From Mucilaginibacter sp. CSA2-8R (GTDB taxonomy: Bacteria > Bacteroidota > Bacteroidia > Sphingobacteriales > Sphingobacteriaceae), in assembly GCF_038806765.1 (NCBI RefSeq), contig NZ_CP152389.1, positions 1,054,001-1,118,000 of the forward strand: DNA of 64,000 bases, in the 5' to 3' direction. Positions within the stretch are counted from its first letter, which is position 1, and the number at the start of each line of letters is the position of its first letter. Under the pieces are notes generated by a model. It was not told the origin of the DNA, did not search any database, and was given only the letters and a program-made list of their open reading frames with translations. Shown here one piece after another: positions 8,301-16,330 of this stretch. The translations under genes were made by a program, and so were the position numbers.

Positions 8301-9386
8301 CAGAAATCACTGGCTACCGACACATCATTGGCCGATAACCGGGTATCGGTGGTGGTAATGGAAGCGAATACCGGCGATGTACTGACCTCGGCCGTTTACC
8401 CCTTGCCGCCTGTGCGCGATTGGGAAAAACTTACCATGACCACAGCCGAGCAAAACCAGCTGGCTGGCTGGATGACTACCTCCGATTTGGGTTTTACTAC
8501 GGCAACACAACCTGGCTCAACGGCCAAGGTGCTAACCGGCTTAGCGGCGTTTAATAAATTGGGTATGGCAGCTGCCGATGTAAAATACCCGGTTTATGCC
8601 CGCGAACGTATCCGTACCAAGGGTATCGAACCTGACGAAACCGGGATGATTAGTATGGAGCGGGCTATCGTTAAATCTAATAACGTATATTTCATCAAAC
8701 TGGCTAACCAGCAACATCTGGAAAACCAGATGACGGATTTGTACCTAAAAACCGGTATGTTTTTACACGGCGTTGGTGGATACTACTACGGCCGGGGCAC
8801 CGTTGATTCTGTTCAGCAGGATAAATGGCGTAAGCTCTGGACAAAAACCGAGTTTAACACCAAGCCCCGTTACGACCCTAACAACATACACCGTACACGG
8901 GCTAAAGGTATATCGGGTATGGCCTGGGGCCAGGGCGAATTAATTGCCACTCCGGCAGCCGTAGCCAGGCTGGTATCGGGCGTTGCCAACAATGGCGTAT
9001 TGGTTAACAACCGTTACGTGTTAAAGGTTAGTGCAGATGCCCAGCCTGTTAAAGCCGGTATTAAGCTGGCCAATAAGCCGCAGTATGCCGATTTAATGCG
9101 AAGGTATATGATTGAGCAAAGTGCCCCCAAAGCTTATACGCTTGGTATTGCAGTAGCCGGTAAAACCGGAACGCCCGAACGTATCTGGAAAAAGCAACAG
9201 ATTAACGATGGCTGGTACACCTTTTTTGCACCCAAGGCTAATGGCAGCGGCAATATGGTGGTTTGTATTCGCATAGAGGCTACCAAAGGGTCATCAGATG
9301 CAGTGAAGCTGGCGGGGCGGCATGTGGTACCTTTTTTGCTTCAAAAAGGGTATATTAAAAGTATTGTTCCACAAGCAACGGAGTAA
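5316..9386 (+). CDS. SEDS (RodA/FtsW) glycosyltransferase fused to class B penicillin-binding protein
   Basis: One 1356-residue chain. Residues 15-35 form a transmembrane helix; 36-315 are external and include a beta-sandwich like carboxypeptidase-regulatory/CNA-B folds (about 160-290). Residues 316-770 are a multi-pass SEDS domain with the hallmark PEAHTDMIL (catalytic-type Asp D660), GEEFGW and LPFQSYGGSS. An extra helix (779-798) then carries the chain outside, followed by a PBP pedestal (NLYDRNGALLA) and a transpeptidase with all three motifs: S1068-T-A-K1071, S1121-N-N1123 and K1283-T-G1285. It therefore holds both glycan polymerisation and cross-linking activities, normally split between RodA/FtsW and PBP2/FtsI. 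The topology is self-consistent. The kinase/phosphatase/FHA neighbours suggest phospho-regulation. Confidence 0.9.
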   Translation: METNKIEATGRGKERIFLLLITVLLGLLFYRLYTVLQLRFADVDQRLSDGTMVNINAKNPAANFKDLLTKGYYFDDKRDINLIESVVAQGISTGEKIDNIGELNKRKYYLNADDAFANGGTSFKKRVAASRSLLGYTGADSVRFKQERRNPPELPSEVDLAMGQYSIEGKIVNKEQPVGGVLVRLEMILPQDSIVNDEVGEDIKTTTETSRTFTKQYIPDSAGKRHLQALTAYARTNADGEIEFKNLPTEKAFRLLPLQPGYQFGTSQGVQSLDGNEKFIFHQQPHTIRLLSTRDFNILKKEKSLIVRTPQEFNRWFFIIAGCFVMAFLLIHLVLSAKFSNADQLILPVIMTLTGLSFLTLLSLQDPLRDRFLAKDTLVYLGIGTAVTIAMLTLNLRRFTTDSGLYRLFVFKGTPSAGNGWPWAVMAAGLLALTILFGTGPEGSGVKVNLFGFQPSEIVKYLVIFFLAGFFAANEKLISEYTTWTKRWSFFYFALIAILVTLMLFLLLGDLGPAMVVCFTFITLFSFSRGDFGFMALAVIIYVLASWLLKNVWLSALATAAVMALLMLFQRRQLSESAVMVLIIMAAFLTIDQIPYLDKVFPGPVQRLIDRKAIWQDAWNNEVYGGDQVANGLWAMSSGGVSGQGIGEGFAKTIPEAHTDMILPSMGEEFGWTGIVCIFILFLIYLHRAILIGRRTGTPFLFYLCAGIGVSTFVQFLLIAGGSTGALPLSGVSLPFQSYGGSSLVANMLASGFLLSASMVRGTPVQMTYISKQQDRNLVPALLAACMGIILLTVNVSRYLFDNKKWVVQPALVADKSGARMFSYNPRIAILMNRLQAGNLYDRNGALLATSKPETIRKQRSKLISAGAGNYNLDSAMHKRLDRYYPFEEQTFFWTGDANTGVFNGSSNGYFAEYEHAAELRGFELPTTHYNVTANRYREDRFLARGVKEMAVVKKDYKALATLLLAGINSKQVDAFRNRNRNVQLTIDASLQTSIQKSLATDTSLADNRVSVVVMEANTGDVLTSAVYPLPPVRDWEKLTMTTAEQNQLAGWMTTSDLGFTTATQPGSTAKVLTGLAAFNKLGMAAADVKYPVYARERIRTKGIEPDETGMISMERAIVKSNNVYFIKLANQQHLENQMTDLYLKTGMFLHGVGGYYYGRGTVDSVQQDKWRKLWTKTEFNTKPRYDPNNIHRTRAKGISGMAWGQGELIATPAAVARLVSGVANNGVLVNNRYVLKVSADAQPVKAGIKLANKPQYADLMRRYMIEQSAPKAYTLGIAVAGKTGTPERIWKKQQINDGWYTFFAPKANGSGNMVVCIRIEATKGSSDAVKLAGRHVVPFLLQKGYIKSIVPQATE

Positions 9387-9449
9387 CCCAAGGAACGCGT
9401 AACGGGCTGCTTAAACCTTTTGCATTTATAACAGTATAAGTAAGAACCT

Positions 9450-10241
9450 ATGTTTAATTTTTTTAAAAGCGGTGCAGACGAGCGACCCACTGATGTTAAA
9501 GGTGTGCGTTATGCCTTGCTGCAATTTATAAAACAAGAACTGCAAAAAGCAGAAGGTGGTGAAGGTGCCAACATTAAAGGGTTGTGCTTATACATCAACG
9601 CTAATGCCGCCGAGCAGCATATTTATGAAACTGCGGTTTATGCCGAGCAACCAGAAGAGTTAAGAGAAGAGATACAAAAGATAGCCGACGACTATGCATT
9701 GGCTTTGCCTGATAATTGGACGCTGGATTTGATTTATGAAGATGATGTACCCGACGAAGCCGTAAAGGCAACTAACGTAGATGCAGCTATTTTTATCAAA
9801 ACCAGCCGTCACTTTATCAAGCAAACCACTACTGCCTATATAACGGTATTAAGCGGAGAAGCAGAAAAACCGGAGTATGTGATTACCTCCGAGAGTGGCA
9901 AGATAAATATTGGCCGGGATAAAAAGGCGCAGGCTGATGACGGTTTTTTTCGAACTAACCATATTGCGTTTCCGTCTGATAGCCAAAATCAGAGCAATCG
10001 TTATGTGAGCCGTCAGCATGCCCATATAGAGTGGAATAATGACAATTCTCATTTCATGCTTCACGCGGATGAAGGTGGTGTGCCGCCACGCAACAAAGTG
10101 AAGATTAAAGTGGCAGCTACCGAAGAGCTGGTAAAACTGCACTCTACCGAAATCGGTCACCCGTTAAATGAGGGCGACCAGATTATCATAGGCGAATCGG
10201 CCGTATTACAGTTTAGCAATAAACCGTCGGGAAATGAGTAA
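9450..10241 (+). CDS. FHA domain protein
   Basis: A 263-residue soluble protein. Residues about 1-125 form an N-terminal alpha/beta domain reminiscent of, but shorter than, that of the other FHA-like protein in the cluster. Residues about 138-258 are a complete FHA domain with the phosphothreonine-reading residues in place: G155-R156, S187-R-Q-H190 and N215. It lies 63 bp after the SEDS-PBP fusion, and its stop overlaps the second kinase start by 8 bp (GAATGAGTAA), so the two are translationally coupled. It probably docks on phosphothreonines made by the cluster kinases and recruits partners to the synthase, as FhaB-type proteins do in mycobacteria. The FHA call is firm; the role is inferred. 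Confidence 0.85.
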   Translation: MFNFFKSGADERPTDVKGVRYALLQFIKQELQKAEGGEGANIKGLCLYINANAAEQHIYETAVYAEQPEELREEIQKIADDYALALPDNWTLDLIYEDDVPDEAVKATNVDAAIFIKTSRHFIKQTTTAYITVLSGEAEKPEYVITSESGKINIGRDKKAQADDGFFRTNHIAFPSDSQNQSNRYVSRQHAHIEWNNDNSHFMLHADEGGVPPRNKVKIKVAATEELVKLHSTEIGHPLNEGDQIIIGESAVLQFSNKPSGNE

Positions 10242-11673
10242 GGTATTTACAATAGCGGATGGATTAGAAAACCTGGGTGCTTTACGCACAGGTGGCCAGG
10301 GCTCGGTATACAAGGGCAAACGGCAGGGTACATTGTACTCGGCCATTAAACTGCTACCTACGCCGATCATCAGCGAAAGCGAAGACGACCGTGGCTATCG
10401 CAATTTCCAGAACGAGGTAACTAAGCTGCAAAAAGTTAACGAGCAGCCTAATCCGCATGTAGTCAAAATCCGCAGCTTCGGGCTTACTGACAGCGGCTCA
10501 TTCCCTTTTATTGAGATGGAGTACATTGAGGGGCCGGATCTTTGTGAACTGTTGCAACCCCCTCACGACCCAATCTTCAGTTTAAAAGAATTGATTAAGG
10601 TAGCCAACCAGTTGGCCGATGCTCTGGCGCACTGCTACCGGGTAGGAGTAAAGCACGGCGATATTAAAAGCAATAACGTAAAGTACAACGTTCACACCGG
10701 TAATTATGTATTGCTGGACTTTGGTCTAGCCATTTTAACCGACGAGCAGCGGCGCAGTTCGGTAAGGCATGCTGGGGCTATCGAGTTTATGGCGCCAGAG
10801 CAGCACGAAGGAGAGATGCTGCCACAAACAGATGTATACAGTTATGGTGTTGTGTTGTACGAACTACTTACAGGCCAGGTGCCTTTTGTGTTGAATGGTA
10901 ATGGCGAAACCGCCCGGAATGCGGTGATGTTGGCACACCTCGAGCAGGCAGTGCCCGATCCAATCACCCGGCGTATATTGCGGCTGCCTGCAGGTTGGGA
11001 TGAGGATAAGCGTAAACAGGAGTTGGCAGTTCCGCAATGGCTCTTACAGGTAATTACCAGGTGCCTTGAAAAAGATCCAGCCCGCAGGTATGCAAACGGG
11101 ATTGAACTTCAGCAAGCCCTTACCGAAGGCAGCCTGATGGCAGCTGAGTCTCATCATTTGCCTGCATCGGCACGCATAGATGCTACTGCCCTGCAGGAAG
11201 AAAATGAACGGTTGCAAGCAGAACTGCTGCAATACCGGCAAAAAGAAGAACAACATCAAAATCAACTATCTTCTCTGCAATCGGTAGCCCTGGAAGCAGG
11301 CGGCCGTTACAATCCCGAAAAGGGAATGTATGAATCTAACAAAGATATTGTACACCTGCCTAAGCGCTGGTTTGTAGGTCTGGCTGGCGTCGCTGCCTTG
11401 TTTATCGCGCTGTTTTCTTTCTCTTTTTTCTCCAAACCTAAAACGCCTGCGGGTACCGAAGCTGCAGCTGTAAAAGTGGACGAGAACTATAAATCGCCGT
11501 TTGTCTTTTTAAGCAAACGTTACCAGGATAGTGTGAAGGCAGTGTATACCAAACCTGCCGTTAAAATGGCTGCTTTTAAACCTGCCGAACAGCAGTTTGT
11601 ACCGCCGGGTTGGGCCAAACATCATAAAAAGTTTAAAGGCAAGCATCGTAAAAGGTTTTTAGGTCTTTTTTAA
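10234..11673 (+). CDS. Membrane-anchored Ser/Thr protein kinase (second paralogue)
   Basis: A 479-residue paralogue of the first kinase. The first roughly 300 residues are nearly identical, with the same glycine loop, K39, H141-G-D143 and DFG. After a Gln/Glu-rich coiled coil (about 308-345), one transmembrane helix (about 380-400) leads to an external tail that ends in a very basic segment rich in K, R and H (about 458-479). The two kinases therefore share a catalytic unit but carry unlike external ends, one mixed-charge and one strongly cationic, which may touch anionic envelope polymers. The gene closes the cluster and is translationally coupled to the FHA gene. The resemblance suggests duplication and perhaps gene conversion. 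Confidence 0.92.
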   Translation: MSKVFTIADGLENLGALRTGGQGSVYKGKRQGTLYSAIKLLPTPIISESEDDRGYRNFQNEVTKLQKVNEQPNPHVVKIRSFGLTDSGSFPFIEMEYIEGPDLCELLQPPHDPIFSLKELIKVANQLADALAHCYRVGVKHGDIKSNNVKYNVHTGNYVLLDFGLAILTDEQRRSSVRHAGAIEFMAPEQHEGEMLPQTDVYSYGVVLYELLTGQVPFVLNGNGETARNAVMLAHLEQAVPDPITRRILRLPAGWDEDKRKQELAVPQWLLQVITRCLEKDPARRYANGIELQQALTEGSLMAAESHHLPASARIDATALQEENERLQAELLQYRQKEEQHQNQLSSLQSVALEAGGRYNPEKGMYESNKDIVHLPKRWFVGLAGVAALFIALFSFSFFSKPKTPAGTEAAAVKVDENYKSPFVFLSKRYQDSVKAVYTKPAVKMAAFKPAEQQFVPPGWAKHHKKFKGKHRKRFLGLF

Positions 11674-11784
11674 GTTATAAAACGATAGCTTCTTAATGGT
11701 TAGGGTGTAGTTTTATCAGCAGTGAAATTAAAACCGTATTAACTGTTATTTAAAAATTAAACTAAAACTGCTATTTTGCAGAAC

Positions 11785-11800
11785 TGCCAAGTAATTGGCA
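11785..11800 (+). promoter_or_regulatory. Short dyad upstream of the sensor kinase
   Basis: TGCCAA-GTAA-TTGGCA is a perfect 6-bp dyad 23 bp before the sensor kinase start. It could be a weak hairpin or a regulator site. Nothing decides between these. Confidence 0.25.
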
Positions 11801-11822
11801 TTTTACATCTATACCTAAGAAC

Positions 11823-14519
11823 GTGTCCGAAACTTTTACCTTTTTAAAAGGCGGCGGCCTAATGGGCGAATTAATGCGCGCCAATAACTGGTCCGAAACA
11901 TCTTTCGGCTCGCCTCAGACCTGGCCCGATAGCTTGCAATTGGCCGTGAGTATTGCTTTAAATTCGGGTTTCCCCATTGCTGTTTATTGGGGTGCTGACT
12001 TTTCTTTATTATATAACGATGCCTGGAGCACCATACCCGCACAAAAACATCCCTGGGCGTTAGGTAAACCTGGTGCGGTAGTATGGCCCGAAATATGGGA
12101 AGGGTTGAAAGATGAGTTTGAAAGTGTACTGCACGAAGGTGCATCTTACCGAAGGCCTGATGCCCTGCTGTTGATGAACCGCAACGGTTACACCGAAGAG
12201 TGTTATTTTGATTATACCCTTTCGCCGGTAATGTCTAAAGATGGTACCGTGGGTGGTGTGTTTAACGCCGTTATCGAGACTTCATACAAGTATATTCATG
12301 AGCGCCGCAATCAGTTACTGCTTCAGCTGATACACAGTGCTAATAAATCACAAACGGTAATTCAAGGCATTAGCAACGTAATGCAGATATTGGGCAATTC
12401 GCGCCTGGATATTGCTTTTGCTGCCTTATACTTAAGTGACGAACACCAAGTTACCCAGGTAAGCCTGAAAGCCCATAGCAATATTTTACTAGAGCACCTC
12501 ACTGCTTTCCAGCAATTGTGTAGTGAGGTTGCTATCGGAGGCAAGTCAATCTTTGTTGAACAATTGAACGATTATTTGCCAGCACCGGTTGATAGCTTAT
12601 GGCCTGAGCCTGTACAAGAAGCTTTAATTGTGCCCGTTAGTAATGATAATGCCCGTTTAAAAGGCTGCCTGGTATTAGGGGCTTCGCCCCGTAAACGCAT
12701 TGATGCAGATTACCGGCAGTTTTTAGAGACTACCGGAATGCATGTAGGGACTTTATTAAATAATGCTCACGCGCACGAAATGGGCGAGTCGTACCAGCGC
12801 GAACAGGCTCTAAACGAGGAACTGGGCGCAGCTAATGAGGAGCTTTCGGCAGCTAACGAAGAATTGGCCGCAATTAACGGAGAACTGCAGCAGACTCAGC
12901 AGCGCTTAAGCAGTCTGAATGCTCACCTGGAAGAACGTATTGAGAGCCGGACATTTGAACTGGCGGCAACTAACGAAGAGCTGTCATCGACTAATGAAGA
13001 GTTGCTAACCATTAACGAAGAACTTTACGCAACTAAGCACGACCTCGAAAAAACGATAAAAGAACTGGCTGCCAGCCAGGACCAGTTCACGTTTTTACTA
13101 AATGCCATACCGCAACAGGTGTGGACCGCAAAACCTGATGGTAAGCTCAACTACGTGAACCAGACGGTAAGTAAAGATTTTGGCTACATGCCAAGCGAGG
13201 TAGTTAACCACGGTTGGCAAAAACTTATTCATCCTGATGATTTGCCGGGCTGTTTGAGGGCATGGCACAAAGCGTTGGCCTCGGGCAATGAGTATGTGAC
13301 TGAATTTAGGTTGCGTATGCACAACGGCGAATACCGGTGGTACTTGAGCCGGGCCGTGCCATTGATTGAAGAAGGGGCCATTAAAATGTGGCTGGGTACT
13401 AATACGGATATTGATTTGCAGAAGAGCAATGAGCATAAAAAAGATGAGTTTTTATCTATTGCAAGCCATGAGCTAAAAACGCCGCTTACCAGTATCAAGG
13501 CGTTTAACCAGTTAATGAGCAGGGCAAAAGACAGCGAAAAGCTTCACGGCTTTATCAAAAAATCTGCTGAGCATATATCCCGTTTAGAAAAACTGATTAA
13601 CGATTTGTTAGATGTAACTCGCATTAACGCCGGCAAAATGGACTACAATATGGCGCCGTTTAACATGGCCGAGTTGATCATGAGCAGCGTTGAGGCAGTA
13701 CAGCTTACAGCGCCGGATTATGAAATTATCATCCGCGAAAATGCCAACGTTACTTATACCGGCGATTATTTTAGGCTGGAGCAGGTGGTGCATAATTTTT
13801 TAACCAATGCCGTTAAGTATTCTCCCGATAATAAAACCGTAATCGTAGACGCTGTGGTTGAGGATGACAGCGTAATAGTTTCGGTAGAGGATTTTGGTAT
13901 TGGTATAGCGCAAGACCATCTTGATAAACTATTCGACCGCTATTACCGGGTAGATAATACTGCCATGCGTTTTGAGGGCTTGGGCTTGGGGTTATTTATC
14001 TCGTCCGAAATTTTAAAGCGGCACCAGGGCACTTTCTGGATTGAAAGCAAACAAGGCAATGGCTCTACGTTTTATTTTAGGCTGCCGTTGGTACAAAAGG
14101 ATGAGCGCCGGGAGTTGATGATGGCCGATAATTTTTATCAGGATAACAACATTACGTTGCAATACAGTGCAGTGCATAACTACGTAGCGGCCGATTGGAC
14201 AGGTTTCCAAACGGTAGATACGGTGAAAAACGGCTGTATGCAGATGCTGAGCTTAGTTAAAGCAAATGGTGCAACCCAAATACTTAATGACAATACCCAT
14301 GTACAAGGCACTTGGTCTGAAGCCTCTGATTGGGTAGGGCAGGAGTTTTTTCCGATGCTCGAAGATGCTGGTGTTAAACATGTAGCGTGGATTTTTTCGC
14401 CTAGCATATTCAGCCAGCTATCTGCTCAAAAAAGTGTTGATGTTAAGCAGGGTAATGTAGTAGCCCAGTTTTTTACCACTCGTGCCGAGGCCGAACAATG
14501 GCTTAATAACAAAGACTAA
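11823..14519 (+). CDS. Cytoplasmic PAS sensor histidine kinase with C-terminal STAS-like domain
   Basis: An 898-residue protein with a GTG start and no transmembrane segments. The order is an N-terminal PAS-like domain (about 20-160), a GAF-like region (about 165-318), a long coiled coil of repeated NEEL heptads (about 322-420), a PAS/PAC domain (about 422-535), HisKA with SHELKTPLTS (H549), HATPase (about 650-760) and a C-terminal domain of about 125 residues. The last has the layout of a SpoIIAA/STAS-like fold ending in TTRAEAEQWL. No receiver domain or cognate regulator lies nearby, so it is an orphan. The fusion of a STAS-like module to a kinase end suggests protein-protein output or tethering. 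The kinase call is firm; the C-terminal fold is by resemblance. Confidence 0.87.
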   Translation: MSETFTFLKGGGLMGELMRANNWSETSFGSPQTWPDSLQLAVSIALNSGFPIAVYWGADFSLLYNDAWSTIPAQKHPWALGKPGAVVWPEIWEGLKDEFESVLHEGASYRRPDALLLMNRNGYTEECYFDYTLSPVMSKDGTVGGVFNAVIETSYKYIHERRNQLLLQLIHSANKSQTVIQGISNVMQILGNSRLDIAFAALYLSDEHQVTQVSLKAHSNILLEHLTAFQQLCSEVAIGGKSIFVEQLNDYLPAPVDSLWPEPVQEALIVPVSNDNARLKGCLVLGASPRKRIDADYRQFLETTGMHVGTLLNNAHAHEMGESYQREQALNEELGAANEELSAANEELAAINGELQQTQQRLSSLNAHLEERIESRTFELAATNEELSSTNEELLTINEELYATKHDLEKTIKELAASQDQFTFLLNAIPQQVWTAKPDGKLNYVNQTVSKDFGYMPSEVVNHGWQKLIHPDDLPGCLRAWHKALASGNEYVTEFRLRMHNGEYRWYLSRAVPLIEEGAIKMWLGTNTDIDLQKSNEHKKDEFLSIASHELKTPLTSIKAFNQLMSRAKDSEKLHGFIKKSAEHISRLEKLINDLLDVTRINAGKMDYNMAPFNMAELIMSSVEAVQLTAPDYEIIIRENANVTYTGDYFRLEQVVHNFLTNAVKYSPDNKTVIVDAVVEDDSVIVSVEDFGIGIAQDHLDKLFDRYYRVDNTAMRFEGLGLGLFISSEILKRHQGTFWIESKQGNGSTFYFRLPLVQKDERRELMMADNFYQDNNITLQYSAVHNYVAADWTGFQTVDTVKNGCMQMLSLVKANGATQILNDNTHVQGTWSEASDWVGQEFFPMLEDAGVKHVAWIFSPSIFSQLSAQKSVDVKQGNVVAQFFTTRAEAEQWLNNKD

Positions 14520-14563
14520 TCATTGTTATCAGAGCATCTGCATAAACACATGCCCTGATAGTT

Positions 14564-16330
14564 TTAACTGTTGCTATTGGTACGGGCAATGGGTAGGCTA
14601 AAGTAAAACGTACTGCCTTCGCCCAGGGCACTCTCTACCCAGATGCGGCCTTGTTGCGCCTCGATAAAATCTTTGGAGATAGCCAGCCCTAAGCCCGATC
14701 CCGACTTATTTTGCCCGTCTGTTGGTACCTGAAAGTAGCGGTCGAACAGACGCTTTTTGTACTGCTCGTCAATACCTTTTCCAGAGTCGGTTACCGAAAA
14801 TATCATTTGGTTACTTTCAGCATTCAGCCTGATGATAATTTTAGATTTTTCGGCACTGTAACGCAGCGCGTTCGATAAAAAATTAATCAGCACCCAGGCA
14901 GTTTTTTCAACATCGGCCTGTACTTGCGGCAGGTCATCGCTTTTTACTACCTCTAACTGCACGCTTTTTTGCTCGGCCTGAAATTTTACCGAATTGATCG
15001 CGTAATCAAGTATTTGCTCGGGAGCTACAGGTATAAAGTTTAGTTGGATGTTTCCGGTTTCTACCTGCGAAAGCTCGAGCAACTCACTGGTGATTTTTAA
15101 CAACCGCGAGGTATCATCGGCTATGTGTTCAACCAGTTGCTGCTGTTCGGCGTTCATGCTGCCAATGCGCGAATCGTTAAGTAGCTTGAGACTCATCTTG
15201 ATGGAAGAAATCGGGGTTTTAAGCTCGTGAGAGATCGTGGCGATGAAGTTGGTTTTAGCCTCGTCGCGCTCTTTAAATTCGGTAACGTTACGAAGCAGGT
15301 AAACCTTACCGGCAGATTTACTGGCAATTTTAATAGCTTCAGTTTGCTCACCCAGATTAGGTACATAAATATCGCGGCTTTGCAACTGGAAGTACGATTC
15401 CTGCCCATCCAACACAATTTTCAGCAGTTTAACAGCTGCCGTGTTGCTCAGAATAGAACGGAACAAATCATTATTTTTCTCTAGCTCTGCAGTGTTTTGG
15501 CCAACTACTTTGCCGTCGGTCAGGTTGAGGACTTTACGGGCAGCGCTGTTGATAAATAGTATCTCGTGGTTTTCATTCACCCCTACAATGGCATCCTGCA
15601 TTTGCTCAATAATGGTTTCGATACGGCGTTTTTCGGAAAGGATGGTTGCCACGTTGCTGTTTTCCCACTCGTTAAGGCGTATGGCCATATTGTTAAAGGC
15701 GTTGGCTACTTCACCAAACTCATCACCCTCGTCAAAATGTAAACGCTTCCGATAGTTTTTCTCGCTGATTTCGCGGATACCTTCCAACAGCGACCTAAGG
15801 GGGTTGGCAATAAAGCCCGGAAAGTTTACGCTAAAGCTAAACAGTACTAAAAAGGTAAACGCACCGGCCAGTCCCATAATAATGCCGGCCTGGTTTACAG
15901 ATGCTCTTGCCGCATCATTTTTACGCACAATGGCCTGCATATTTAAAGCCTCAATGTTGCGCAAATGAGCGCGGGCCTGCCGTTCGGTAGCCTGCTGCTC
16001 GGCCAGGGAGCCTTGCCCCAGGCTTAATTTTTTAAAAGATTTCCGCAAAGCGGCTACGGCTTCACCCTCACCTTTCTCGGTGATGTTGTGCTCTTCTTTC
16101 ACCAGCTGCACGTCAAACAGGTGTGCTGCCTGCTGATTAAGCGGCAGCGGTGTTTCATCAAGCAGGGTCCGCATCTCGCGGGTATAGCTCAAGGTTTCGT
16201 AATTATCCTTCAGGATGATTTTTGCGTTGTTGGATATCTGCTGGATGTAATAGATAGAAAGCGCACCAAAAAGCAGCACGATAGTGAACAGGAAGCCGAA
16301 GCCGAGCCAAAGTTTAGTTTTTATTTTCAT
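14564..16330 (-). CDS. Membrane HAMP/PAS sensor histidine kinase, partner half of a split KdpD
   Basis: A 588-residue kinase with two transmembrane helices (about 7-29 and 148-170) around a periplasmic loop, a HAMP linker (about 172-224), a PAS domain (about 240-345), HisKA with SHELKTPISS (H368) and a HATPase with the GSGLGLAIS box. It starts inside the stop codon of the KdpD-sensor gene (4-bp ATGA overlap) and is the last gene of the kdp run. E. coli KdpD carries sensor and kinase in one chain; here the kinase half is separate and has a HAMP/PAS architecture instead of the KdpD four-helix bundle. It probably signals to the sigma54 activator at 23440-24774. Confidence 0.88.
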   Translation of the reverse strand: MKIKTKLWLGFGFLFTIVLLFGALSIYYIQQISNNAKIILKDNYETLSYTREMRTLLDETPLPLNQQAAHLFDVQLVKEEHNITEKGEGEAVAALRKSFKKLSLGQGSLAEQQATERQARAHLRNIEALNMQAIVRKNDAARASVNQAGIIMGLAGAFTFLVLFSFSVNFPGFIANPLRSLLEGIREISEKNYRKRLHFDEGDEFGEVANAFNNMAIRLNEWENSNVATILSEKRRIETIIEQMQDAIVGVNENHEILFINSAARKVLNLTDGKVVGQNTAELEKNNDLFRSILSNTAAVKLLKIVLDGQESYFQLQSRDIYVPNLGEQTEAIKIASKSAGKVYLLRNVTEFKERDEAKTNFIATISHELKTPISSIKMSLKLLNDSRIGSMNAEQQQLVEHIADDTSRLLKITSELLELSQVETGNIQLNFIPVAPEQILDYAINSVKFQAEQKSVQLEVVKSDDLPQVQADVEKTAWVLINFLSNALRYSAEKSKIIIRLNAESNQMIFSVTDSGKGIDEQYKKRLFDRYFQVPTDGQNKSGSGLGLAISKDFIEAQQGRIWVESALGEGSTFYFSLPIARTNSNS

